Part shown: positions 1 to 5,477 of the stretch, one piece after another | Position numbering within the stretch: position 1 is the first letter of the stretch | Layout: every line of letters starts with the position of its first letter | Translations under genes and position numbers: made by a program | Virus record (IMG/VR): IMGVR_UViG_3300027759_000203 | Location: 1 to 37,842 of that record | Direction: 5' to 3' (one strand) | Length of the DNA: 37,842 nucleotides | Source of the DNA: a virus | Notes under the pieces: generated by a model | What the model was told of the DNA's origin: nothing | What the model saw: only the letters and a program-made list of their open reading frames with translations | Database searches by the model: none

Positions 1-1
1 A

Positions 2-103
2 TGGTTTGACGCTATTGGTTTGGCTCTTGCAATTGGTTGCGGTATGGGTATGGGCTATTCCTTTTTTCTTGCTCTTATTCCAATGGGATTGGGTATGGTA
101 TAG
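2..103 (+). CDS. C-terminal fragment of a Gly-rich membrane protein (partial)
   Basis: An open frame enters at base 2 and ends at a TAG, giving 33 residues. The fragment is hydrophobic and glycine/methionine-rich (segments GLALAIGCGMGMG and FLALIPMGLGMV), which looks like one or two closely packed membrane helices. The start lies outside the window. The frame is in register with the open frame leaving at base 37842, so on a circular molecule it would be the C-terminus of that protein. It could equally be the end of an unrelated gene. Function is not recognised. Confidence 0.4.
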   Translation, partial: WFDAIGLALAIGCGMGMGYSFFLALIPMGLGMV

Positions 104-105
104 GG

Positions 106-174
106 GTTAATTAAGTTAATTATTGTAGCTACATTGGTAAATTTGTCCTAACTTTGTAGCTACAAAATATTTAT
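106..174 (+). promoter_or_regulatory. Promoter with twin palindromic operators
   Basis: A TAACTTTG element (149-156) matches the Bacteroidota -7 consensus TAnnTTTG and lies 18 nt before the ATG at 175. A TTG at 123-125 could serve as a weak -33 element, with 23 nt spacing. Two perfect 10-bp palindromes, TGTAGCTACA, lie at 124-133 and 155-164. The second extends to a 14-bp palindrome (153-166) and overlaps the end of the -7 element. Their starts are 31 bp apart, about three helical turns. This fits a repressor bound as paired dimers across the promoter. Confidence 0.6.
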
Positions 175-471
175 ATGGTAAAAAGCAAACCAATTGGAGT
201 TAGATTTGACTTATATAAGTTGGATATGATTCAAAAAGAGCAGAATTTGACATCTGTTCAACAAGTAGTGAATTATCTTATGGACAATTATGGTTCAAAA
301 GAAGTTAAAAGAGGAGCGCCTTTTAAGAATATGCCTCCTTATGACATAGATAGCTCAATAACGGCAGATTATCCAAAAGTGGTAGCAATACCTCATGAAA
401 ACATGAAAACGCCGCCAAAGGGCTTAAAAGGGCTAGATTTGCTTATTTGGAAGTCTGAGAATTGGAAATAA
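175..471 (+). CDS. Ribbon-helix-helix-like putative DNA-binding protein
   Basis: 98 residues. The N-terminal ~40 residues have the spacing of a ribbon-helix-helix (MetJ/Arc) fold: a short beta-like segment (PIGVRFDLYKLDMI), helix, turn, and second helix (SVQQVVNYLMDNY). The rest is a polar, proline-containing tail of unknown role. Two perfect palindromes spanning the promoter just upstream are what an autoregulating RHH repressor would bind. The ATG lies 18 nt after the -7 element. The fold is inferred from pattern only; another small phage regulator is possible. Confidence 0.5.
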   Translation: MVKSKPIGVRFDLYKLDMIQKEQNLTSVQQVVNYLMDNYGSKEVKRGAPFKNMPPYDIDSSITADYPKVVAIPHENMKTPPKGLKGLDLLIWKSENWK

Positions 472-487
472 TTCGTATCTTAGTGGT

Positions 488-643
488 ATGAAAAGTAAAT
501 TGAAAATGATGAAGCGAGCAGATGGCTCGTATTCTCCACGCGGTTTATGGGATAATATTCGTGCTAACAAAGGAAGTGGCAAAGCTCCTACTCTTGAAAT
601 GTTAAAGCAGGAGAAAAAAATTAAAGCACAAGAAAAAAAATAG
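488..643 (+). CDS. Small basic conserved phage protein (51 aa)
   Basis: The ORF runs from the ATG at 488 to the TAG at 641-643. It encodes a Lys-rich protein with the core KRADGSYSPRGLWDNIRANKGSG and a charged Lys/Gln C-terminal helix. I have the impression of similar small proteins in Bacteroidota phages, but no function is known to me. It starts 16 nt after the preceding gene and ends 2 nt before the next ATG, so it is probably co-transcribed. A virion-associated or DNA-binding role is possible from its charge but not shown. Confidence 0.6.
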   Translation: MKSKLKMMKRADGSYSPRGLWDNIRANKGSGKAPTLEMLKQEKKIKAQEKK

Positions 644-645
644 CT

Positions 646-1359
646 ATGCCACAAGAGCCATTGAAATCAATGAAAAAAAATACAGGGAATACTCGTGATT
701 TGCCTACTGTAACTGTAACAAGTAAATTAGACCCTAGATTAAAAGCTTATCAAGATAGTCTTAATCTTTATAATAAAAGTAACAAACTGCAACAATATTT
801 AAAAGAAAAAAATAAGAAACCATATAGCGAATTAAGAAATGCTTCTTATAGTTTATTTGATTTAATGCATGATAGCTATACACTTCAAAAAAATAAAATA
901 AAACCTGTAGATAAATTGACTTATGGATTTGAAGATGTTCCGGGAATTGATACAAAAGTATTATCAGTTGGGAAAGGAGTTGATGATAAATTATTAATTA
1001 ATGGTAAACCTGCGTCTTTTGGAAGTGTTCCTATTTATAAAAAACCAACACAACCGTTTAAATATCAAAAACCTCAAGATATACCAATAGAAACTATAAA
1101 AAAAGATATTCCATCTACTCCATTATCTTTAATGAAAAAACCAAAAATAGTAATTCAAAAACAAAATAATTATGATGAAGGAGAATCTATAATGCTACCT
1201 ATCCCATCTAAATTAGGTGGTGGTGGTGGCGCATTTATAGGCACTAAAAAGAAAGATGGGACTATAGAATATGTTAAACCTGAAGATTTTAAAAGAATGG
1301 GAGTTCCTCCTTATGGTCAAGAATTTATTTTAAATCAATTAGCACAAGAAAAAAAGTAA
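646..1359 (+). CDS. Hypothetical phage protein, Lys/Pro-rich (237 aa)
   Basis: Not recognised. The protein is basic and hydrophilic, with a Lys/Pro-rich middle (residues ~120-180), a five-glycine run near residue 190, and a C-terminal segment IEYVKPEDFKRMGVPPYG. It has no signal peptide or membrane helix. It sits 2 nt after the 51-aa gene and 2 nt before the DUF6321-like gene, in an apparent operon of small late-type genes. A second in-frame Met at residue 9 is an alternative start. Confidence 0.6.
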   Translation: MPQEPLKSMKKNTGNTRDLPTVTVTSKLDPRLKAYQDSLNLYNKSNKLQQYLKEKNKKPYSELRNASYSLFDLMHDSYTLQKNKIKPVDKLTYGFEDVPGIDTKVLSVGKGVDDKLLINGKPASFGSVPIYKKPTQPFKYQKPQDIPIETIKKDIPSTPLSLMKKPKIVIQKQNNYDEGESIMLPIPSKLGGGGGAFIGTKKKDGTIEYVKPEDFKRMGVPPYGQEFILNQLAQEKK

Positions 1360-1361
1360 TT

Positions 1362-1646
1362 ATGTCTGAAGCTTGGGAAAGAAAAGAAGGTAAAAATGCA
1401 GCAGGTGGTCTAAACCAAAAAGGTCGTGATTCATACAATCGTGCTCATGGCGGTCATTTAAAAGCTCCTGTAAAGTCTGGTGTTAATCCTCGTAGAGTTT
1501 CTTTTGCAGCTCGCTTTGCTGGTATGCTTGGTGCAATGAAAAAACCAAATGGCGAACCAACAAGGAAAGCATTAGCATTAAAAGCTTGGGGTTTCGGTAG
1601 CGTTGAAGCTGCTAGAAAATTTGCCAACGCTCATAAAAAATCATAG
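1362..1646 (+). CDS. DUF6321-like phage protein
   Basis: 94 residues, basic. The protein shows the hallmarks of the DUF6321 family as I remember it: WERKEGKNAAGGLNQKGR at the N-terminus, then an HGGHLKAPVKSG segment, NPRRVSFAARFAGM, and a C-terminal KALALKAWGFGSVEAARKFA. The length is typical, so the gene looks complete. The molecular role of the family is unknown. It is the last gene of the rightward cluster and meets the leftward operon tail to tail, with only 13 nt between the stop codons. Confidence 0.75.
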   Translation: MSEAWERKEGKNAAGGLNQKGRDSYNRAHGGHLKAPVKSGVNPRRVSFAARFAGMLGAMKKPNGEPTRKALALKAWGFGSVEAARKFANAHKKS

Positions 1647-1659
1647 TTACTAAGGGGGA

Positions 1660-1761
1660 TTAATAATGCTCATGGTCTATGCCATCTTCATATGCTGAAC
1701 CAATAATATAAAAAACACACCCTGCTAATATAAAGCAAATTATTCCTATTATTATCTTCAT
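1660..1761 (-). CDS. 33-aa single-pass membrane or lipoprotein-like peptide
   Basis: A short leftward ORF whose ATG (1761-1759) lies 1 nt after the stop of the preceding leftward gene. The peptide begins MKIIIGIICFILAGCVFYIIG and ends in an acidic, His-containing tail, YEDGIDHEHY. The hydrophobic stretch makes it a single membrane helix. LAGC resembles a lipobox, but the residues after Cys15 stay hydrophobic, so a plain N-in membrane anchor is more likely. It is the last gene of the leftward recombination operon. A role in lysis or superinfection exclusion is speculative. Confidence 0.45.
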   Translation of the reverse strand: MKIIIGIICFILAGCVFYIIGSAYEDGIDHEHY

Positions 1762-1762
1762 A

Positions 1763-2044
1763 TTATTTTGGTTTAACTTCGTTTTGTTGTTCTAAAATTG
1801 CTCTACCAGTATCTGATAATGGTCTAGCGTATATTCTTAATTTCTTTTGTGTAGTTGGACATACAAAAGTAACACCTGCATCTAGGTAAGCTTTAATTAC
1901 TAATTCCATTACGCCATCTGCATCTTGACTTGCGCCAATTACATGGGGTTCATCATAATCAAATTGCATACAAAAATCACATCCGTCTAAAGGTTGTGCA
2001 TCTTGTGGAAGATTTAATTGTTTTTCTTTTTTAGCTTTTGCCAT
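1763..2044 (-). CDS. Hypothetical early phage protein with Cys pairs (93 aa)
   Basis: Not recognised. I chose the internal Met (MAKAKKEKQ) at 2044, because the upstream alternative at 2071 would overlap the nuclease gene by 41 bp instead of 14 bp. After a Lys-rich start there is a compact domain with GCDFCMQF and TFVCPTTQKK. The three cysteines might bind a metal, but the spacing is not a standard zinc-finger motif. It is in the leftward recombination operon between the nuclease gene and the 33-aa membrane peptide. Confidence 0.55.
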   Translation of the reverse strand: MAKAKKEKQLNLPQDAQPLDGCDFCMQFDYDEPHVIGASQDADGVMELVIKAYLDAGVTFVCPTTQKKLRIYARPLSDTGRAILEQQNEVKPK

Positions 2045-2762
2045 TGTTAAAGTTTTTATGGGTGTTTTCAATATCTTGTAAATACTCTCTTGCTTTTTCT
2101 ACTTTTTGCTCAATGCGTAAAATATCATCTTCGTTTCTACTAACGTCAAACATTAGTATTCTTTCTTCCATAGCTATATCATCAAACTTCATATTTAACT
2201 CAAGCTTCATTGCTTCTTGGATAAATTCTGGACTTTCTTCTGATATTACATCTAGCTTTTTAAGTAAATAATATTTTTCTTGTTGGATAATATTGTCTGG
2301 GGTGTTTACAAGGCAATAAGCAATGGTAGCTTTGGTTTTACCAGTAAGCCACATATAACTTTGCATTTGCCAATAGTATAAATTATCTAATTTATCTGGT
2401 ATATTCCCCAAAAATGTCCATAAATCATAGCTTGATTTAATATCAATAATTCCATCGTCAATAATATCTGGTAGTCCTGTTATGTGTTTATTTGAAAATC
2501 TTTCCGTATTTTTAGTAAAAGGTTTTTTTAAGAACATAGACAATAAATCAATTGATTCTTGCTCTACTTCAATACCCTTTTTCATTTGCTTTGTTTGAAT
2601 ATCTCTTCTCCTATTATACTTTTCAGAAATATAAACATCTAGCAAATGTTTTTGTGCTGTTTTGGAAAGTACGCCAGCTTCTTTATCGGCTTTGGTTACT
2701 GGCTCAGTCATTAAATAACCCACAGAACTTGCTCTAATAAGCGTTTCATTAAAATTTATCAT
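2031..2762 (-). CDS. PD-(D/E)XK (YqaJ / lambda exonuclease-like) nuclease
   Basis: 243 residues. The pattern is that of a phage recombination exonuclease: an acidic helix KGIEVEQESIDLL (E65, E67, E69), then GLPDII with D99, then the core IIDIKSS with D107 and K109, then a YYWQMQSYMWL helix (Q132, Q134, Y136). These are the motif I glutamate, the D...(D/E)xK centre and the QxxxY-like helix of the YqaJ/lambda exo family. Such enzymes resect dsDNA ends, usually with an annealase partner. No RecT/Erf-type annealase is evident, though one of the unrecognised neighbours could do that job. The ATG start leaves 2 nt to the upstream gene. Confidence 0.8.
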   Translation of the reverse strand: MINFNETLIRASSVGYLMTEPVTKADKEAGVLSKTAQKHLLDVYISEKYNRRRDIQTKQMKKGIEVEQESIDLLSMFLKKPFTKNTERFSNKHITGLPDIIDDGIIDIKSSYDLWTFLGNIPDKLDNLYYWQMQSYMWLTGKTKATIAYCLVNTPDNIIQQEKYYLLKKLDVISEESPEFIQEAMKLELNMKFDDIAMEERILMFDVSRNEDDILRIEQKVEKAREYLQDIENTHKNFNNGKS

Positions 2763-2764
2763 AG

Positions 2765-3142
2765 TTAAAATAGTTTTCCTTGTTGTTCAAAATAATCAGA
2801 GCTTAAATTAAAGTTTTTTCTCATTGCATTATAAGTTTCAAACCACGATCTAGCTTGTGATCTAGCCATGCGCTCAATTCTTTCGCAATATTCTACAGCC
2901 TCTTGCTTGTCTTTCATTATCCAATATCCTTTAGCATCAGATAAAATCATATAGCCTCCTTTAATTCTTAAATCTCTAATTATTTGCCTAATTTTTCTTA
3001 GCGTTGACTCACTCCTATCTACTTCGTGAATTGGATGACTTCCTAACCATCTTTCTGAATCAGCAATTTCTTGTTGTGTTATCCTGTGATTAGCACTTGA
3101 GATTAAATTTAAAACACATTGCTCATCATTGGTAAGTTGCAT
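2765..3142 (-). CDS. Winged-helix-like putative DNA-binding protein
   Basis: 125 residues. The N-terminal half reads like a winged helix: VLNLISSANHRITQQEIAD (helix-turn), a recognition-helix candidate STLRKIRQIIRDLRIKGG, and a wing-like beta hairpin YMILSDAKGYWI. The second half is a charged helix (EAVEYCERIERMARSQARSW), possibly for oligomerisation. It is tightly packed in the leftward operon, 2 nt from both neighbours. It may regulate the operon or help in recombination or replication; the sequence does not decide. Confidence 0.55.
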   Translation of the reverse strand: MQLTNDEQCVLNLISSANHRITQQEIADSERWLGSHPIHEVDRSESTLRKIRQIIRDLRIKGGYMILSDAKGYWIMKDKQEAVEYCERIERMARSQARSWFETYNAMRKNFNLSSDYFEQQGKLF

Positions 3143-3144
3143 AA

Positions 3145-3507
3145 TTATAAAGATTTAAGTTTTGCATTATAGCATTCCAATACATCTGGATTATTTTTAG
3201 CCATTAATTCCCAAGCTCTTAACTCATCTTTATTTTTGCAAGCGTTTATAAACTCAATAGTCTTTTCAGCTAAAGATTTTTTGGATTGGGTGGGAATAAT
3301 TTCATCAGGAACTTCTTGGTAAAAATCGCCTAATTCTTTTAATCTAATTACATTTTGTTTATGGTATTCTTCTACCATTTCTCTTGCAATGTCTAATGCT
3401 TTGTTGGCAGATTCACCTTGGTTAATAGCAAATTCAACACCAATTTTTTCTGAAGAATAATTGCCTAAATTAAATGTTCTTTGGTAAACGATAGTTTGTA
3501 TGTGCAT
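3145..3507 (-). CDS. Hypothetical phage protein in recombination operon (120 aa)
   Basis: Not recognised by name. The N-terminal ~50 residues predict a small alpha/beta domain (YQRTFNLGNYSSEKIGVEF, then the helix ANKALDIAREMVEEYHKQN). A linker with PDEIIPTQSKK leads to a helical C-terminal part (residues ~78-115). It lies 6 nt downstream of the first gene of the leftward operon and 2 nt before the winged-helix gene. Its position next to a nuclease gene suggests a role in DNA recombination, but no catalytic motif is visible. Confidence 0.55.
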   Translation of the reverse strand: MHIQTIVYQRTFNLGNYSSEKIGVEFAINQGESANKALDIAREMVEEYHKQNVIRLKELGDFYQEVPDEIIPTQSKKSLAEKTIEFINACKNKDELRAWELMAKNNPDVLECYNAKLKSL

Positions 3508-3513
3508 AGTAGT

Positions 3514-3711
3514 TTATTTTATTCTGGTTACAATAGTTACAGTGTCAGCAGCTTTTATTTTAAATAGTTTGTTTTTGTGAGCGTCTTTTTTCTTTAAATT
3601 AGAAACCATTACCATTACTGAAGTATATGGATTGTCTAATCTAAGATGCTCACCTAGGGTCAAATCAGCTACCTTACTGGAAACCGAATCGGGGGAAATG
3701 TTTCTTGCCAT
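3514..3711 (-). CDS. Small hypothetical protein, first gene of leftward operon (65 aa)
   Basis: 65 residues, basic, not recognised. The segment LTLGEHLRLDNPYTSVMVMVSNLKKKD followed by FKIKAADTVTIVTRI could be a short helix plus beta-rich DNA-binding fold, but this is weak. It is the promoter-proximal gene of the operon running to 1660: a TAATTTTG element on the minus strand lies 16 nt upstream of its ATG. A short early regulator is a reasonable guess only. Confidence 0.5.
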   Translation of the reverse strand: MARNISPDSVSSKVADLTLGEHLRLDNPYTSVMVMVSNLKKKDAHKNKLFKIKAADTVTIVTRIK

Positions 3712-3727
3712 GTTATTTGTTTTGGCA

Positions 3728-3735
3728 CAAAATTA
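3728..3735 (-). promoter_or_regulatory. Promoter (-7 element TAATTTTG) of leftward recombination operon
   Basis: Read on the minus strand, TAATTTTG matches TAnnTTTG and lies 16 nt upstream of the ATG at 3711. This spacing is close to that at the other operon starts in this window. It is preceded by an A/T-only block (3733-3773) that resembles the blocks before the genes at 5164, 9868 and 13030. No clear -33 TTTG is seen. Confidence 0.55.
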
Positions 3736-3774
3736 ATTTAATTAATTTAATTTAAAAAATTTAATTTAATTTAT

Positions 3775-3782
3775 TATATTTG
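3775..3782 (+). promoter_or_regulatory. Orphan promoter element TATATTTG
   Basis: TATATTTG matches TAnnTTTG and is the same octamer seen before the genes at 13030 and 19832. No start codon follows at the usual ~18 nt, and no ATG occurs on the plus strand before the terminator at 3815-3848. It would drive a short noncoding transcript. A -33 element is not evident. Confidence 0.45.
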
Positions 3783-3787
3783 CATTT

Positions 3788-3848
3788 CATACGCATAGAA
3801 GGTTTAACAAGTATCCCCCTTCCGTTTCTACGGTGAGGGGCTTTTTTT
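3788..3848 (+). ncRNA. Candidate ~60-nt small RNA
   Basis: The interval lies between the orphan TATATTTG element and a strong rho-independent terminator and contains no ATG on the plus strand. An RNA from about 3788 would carry a ~25-nt single-stranded 5' part and a terminator hairpin at 3815-3840. The start is estimated from the -7 element. Function is unknown; antisense or sRNA-type regulation is conceivable. Confidence 0.35.
3815..3848 (+). terminator. Rho-independent terminator, rightward
   Basis: A G/C-rich hairpin (arms from CCCCTTCCGT at 3816 and ACGGTGAGGGG at 3830-3840, loop TTCT, small internal mismatch) is followed by a run of seven T. No coding gene on the plus strand precedes it within 2 kb, so its natural substrate would be the short transcript from the TATATTTG at 3775. 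Confidence 0.7.
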
Positions 3849-3962
3849 GTTACCAAATTGGTTACAAAAGTTCTCTATTAGCAAACTTTATCAATCATAA
3901 AAGTTACCTAATAAGGCAACTTTGAGCCGAAAATGATTCATAAACGGCTCATTTATGAGCAA
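3846..3962. repeat. Cluster of inverted repeats between two inward-facing terminators
   Basis: Four dyads lie in ~115 bp with no gene. The first is a 23-bp near-palindrome centred on 3857 (TTTGTTACCAA facing TTGGTTACAAA). The second is a stem of 10 bp with one mismatch and loop AATA (3900-3923). The third is an interrupted dyad centred on 3937 (TGAGCCG facing CGGCTCA, with ATGA facing TCAT inside). The fourth is GCTCAT facing ATGAGC (3947-3960), which shares bases with the third, so the two are alternative folds. The flanking terminators both point inwards, so the segment should be little transcribed. A cis site such as an origin or packaging site is possible. Confidence 0.5.
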
Positions 3963-3994
3963 TAAAAAACCCCATGTCATTCTAAAACATGGGG
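3963..3994 (-). terminator. Rho-independent terminator of the leftward ninG operon
   Basis: The stem arms CCCCATGT and ACATGGGG (perfect 8 bp, 9-nt loop) are followed on the minus strand by six T. It lies 48 nt downstream of the stop of the NinG-like gene and ends the operon that starts at 5164. Confidence 0.85.
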
Positions 3995-4041
3995 CTAAAC
4001 TACTAAATCTACAAACTATGATAACCACCGTAAAAATACAA

Positions 4042-4587
4042 TTATTTTTCAATAAATTTCTTTTTTACCAAGTTTAGCTTTGCCCTGTATTCTAGGATTA
4101 AGCCTTTTAGCTCATCTTTTGTAGGTTTTGCTGTTTGTCTAGCTGTTTCTCTTAAATATTCAACTATAGCATTATTTTCTTCGTGTAATTTGTATTCAAA
4201 CTCTTCTATATTACCAGTTTTAAAGTAATTACATTCCATACATTGTGGTCTGCAATTTTGTTCCATCCATCTAGTGCTTAAATTTGACCTGCCCATAAAA
4301 TGACCGCACTGTATTTCTGCAATTGTATGCTTTTTACCACAAGTATAACATTCAACAACGCCTGTTTTATCTGCATATCTATTTCTAATGTACTGACTAA
4401 ATACATGGTCAAGGTCTTGGACAAGATTTTGAAAACTTTCTGTATCATCTTCAAATTCTTCTAATCTTTTTTGCGTAGAATGTACGGTAGCGCATTGTTT
4501 ACACATCTTTTTTGAAAACCAATAATCAATATTGCCACAATTAACACAACGTTTTTTCTTTGTTATTATTGTACTGTTATATGCCAT
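4042..4587 (-). CDS. ninG: NinG/Rap-like recombination protein
   Basis: 181 residues. A short N-terminal zinc ribbon (C14, C17, C29, C32) is followed by a helical linker and the NinG core: CYTCGKKH (C80, C83), QCGHFMGRSNLSTRW (C94, H96), then NCRPQCMECN (C112, C116, C119). The QCGHF...R...NCRPQC pattern is that of the phage lambda NinG family (Rap, a junction-resolving recombination protein with an HNH-like zinc fold). The length is close to that of lambda NinG. The gene overlaps the upstream cysteine-cluster gene by 11 bp and is the last of its operon, just before the terminator. It probably processes branched DNA during replication or recombination. Confidence 0.85.
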   Translation of the reverse strand: MAYNSTIITKKKRCVNCGNIDYWFSKKMCKQCATVHSTQKRLEEFEDDTESFQNLVQDLDHVFSQYIRNRYADKTGVVECYTCGKKHTIAEIQCGHFMGRSNLSTRWMEQNCRPQCMECNYFKTGNIEEFEYKLHEENNAIVEYLRETARQTAKPTKDELKGLILEYRAKLNLVKKKFIEK

Positions 4588-4870
4588 CTATTCTAAATTT
4601 TAAAGGTATATTATCTTCATCCATCATGCTATTACAAACATCTATAGCCATTTTATAGTAAATTTCTTTTGGTATATTATTTTTTTTAGCCATTTCTTCA
4701 ACTTTGCAAATATCTGGTCTATCATCATAAACACTACACATATCATTTACAAGCATTTTGCAAACGCCATTTTCATCAACATCATACGGGAACTCATCTT
4801 CAGTAAGAAATTTTTTTACCAAGCCAACTCTCTTACAACAACATCCACAATTAGTGCAAGGGAATATCAT
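4577..4870 (-). CDS. YkgJ-type cysteine-cluster (CxxCGxCC) protein
   Basis: 97 residues. It opens with the cluster CTNCGCCCK (C5, C8, C10-C12), followed by GVCKML, DMCSVYDDRPDICK and a late DVCNSM, with DxRPxxCK as the second signature. This is the arrangement of the YkgJ/PF03692 family, whose members are thought to chelate zinc or iron. The reaction is not known. It overlaps the upstream gene by 20 bp and the NinG-like gene by 11 bp, so translation is probably coupled. Phage copies occur, but the role is unclear; a metal-dependent RNA, DNA or protein-modifying partner is possible. Confidence 0.8.
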   Translation of the reverse strand: MIFPCTNCGCCCKRVGLVKKFLTEDEFPYDVDENGVCKMLVNDMCSVYDDRPDICKVEEMAKKNNIPKEIYYKMAIDVCNSMMDEDNIPLKFRIDGI

Positions 4871-5048
4871 TTTTTAATTTGTTTCTTTCTTGGTTTTTAA
4901 TTACTGGTTTATTCATTCTTTTTTTACTTTTTTCAGATAAATTGATTATTTGTAAATTGAATAAAAATTCTTTTTTATCTTCTTTGGTTAAATCAGGATG
5001 GTTATTTATCCTGTGCATTATTTCATCTTCGGTTATCCATCTTTCCAT
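4851..5048 (-). CDS. Small basic hypothetical protein (65 aa)
   Basis: Not recognised. The N-terminal part is acidic and helical (ERWITEDEIMHRINNHPDLTKEDKKEFLFNLQIINLSEK). The C-terminal third is strongly basic and Asn/Lys-rich. It overlaps the genes on both sides (16 bp and 20 bp), as expected for a compact early operon. It could be a small host-takeover or DNA-binding protein; nothing in the sequence fixes this. Confidence 0.55.
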   Translation of the reverse strand: MERWITEDEIMHRINNHPDLTKEDKKEFLFNLQIINLSEKSKKRMNKPVIKNQERNKLKNDIPLH

Positions 5049-5164
5049 TTGTGTAGTTTATTATTTATAAATCTATATTTACCAATATATTTACCTTCCT
5101 TCCAAACTTCAATAACTAAATCTAATCTTTTAGCCATCTCGTATATTAGTTCTTTATTTTCCAT
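5033..5164 (-). CDS. Small hypothetical protein, first gene of ninG operon (43 aa)
   Basis: The ORF runs from the ATG at 5164 to the TAA at 5033-5035. It has a helical N-terminus (ENKELIYEMAKRLDLVIEVW) and an aromatic/basic end (KYRFINNKLHKWKDG). It overlaps the next gene by 16 bp. The putative -7 element on the minus strand (TAGCTTTG, 5175-5168) ends only 3 nt before this ATG, so the message would be nearly leaderless. An internal ATG at 5137 (MAKRLDL) gives a conventional leader and is the alternative start. Confidence 0.5.
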   Translation of the reverse strand: MENKELIYEMAKRLDLVIEVWKEGKYIGKYRFINNKLHKWKDG

Positions 5165-5167
5165 TTG

Positions 5168-5251
5168 CAAAGCTAATTAATTAAATTAAATAAATAAAAT
5201 ATAATTTTAAAAAAATAAATTTTGTAATTAAAAATATTAGTTATTACTTTG
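5168..5251. promoter_or_regulatory. Divergent promoter region (ninG operon / replication operon)
   Basis: Rightward, TTTG (5221-5224), 19 nt, then TTACTTTG (5244-5251, one mismatch to TAnnTTTG) lies 19 nt before the ATG at 5271. This is the best -33/-7 pair in the window. Leftward, TAGCTTTG on the minus strand (5175-5168) abuts the ATG at 5164. Between them is a ~45-bp A/T-only block that includes TTAATTAA at 5177-5184. The HTH gene at 5271 is a natural candidate to regulate both directions. Confidence 0.55.
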
Positions 5252-5270
5252 TGCCTCAATCAAATTATTT

Positions 5271-5468
5271 ATGGAAAAACCAAATGTCAAAGATGAGATA
5301 CTTCTTTATCTTGAACAAGAAGAAAGGCCATTAGCTTGGCTTTCAAGAAAAACAGAAATACCATACCCTACACTTTATTCTATTTTTATTCAGAGGATAA
5401 TGAATCTTTCTGATACAAATTTAGCGAAGATAAACAAAGCAATGGATACTGATTTTATTAATGATTAA
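5271..5468 (+). CDS. Cro/CI-like helix-turn-helix protein
   Basis: 65 residues. It reads as a compact helix-turn-helix domain: LAWLSRKTEIPYPTLYSIFIQRIMNLSDTNLAKINKAM, with helix 2 RKTEI, turn PYP, and recognition helix TLYSIFI. The spacing resembles XRE/Cro proteins. It is the first gene of the rightward replication operon and sits next to the divergent promoter region. It probably controls the switch between early operons, or its own expression. The initiator-like gene begins 9 nt after its stop. Confidence 0.7.
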   Translation: MEKPNVKDEILLYLEQEERPLAWLSRKTEIPYPTLYSIFIQRIMNLSDTNLAKINKAMDTDFIND

Positions 5469-5477
5469 TTTAAGAAA

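Noticed and set aside
433-654. Leftward ORF of 73 residues
   Set aside because: It lies over the 51-aa gene at 488, which has a phage-like sequence and correct operon spacing; the leftward frame has no recognisable features.
3712-4041. tRNA or CRISPR array in the gene-free stretch
   Set aside because: Stems do not make a cloverleaf and the repeats are inverted and different from one another, not direct and evenly spaced.
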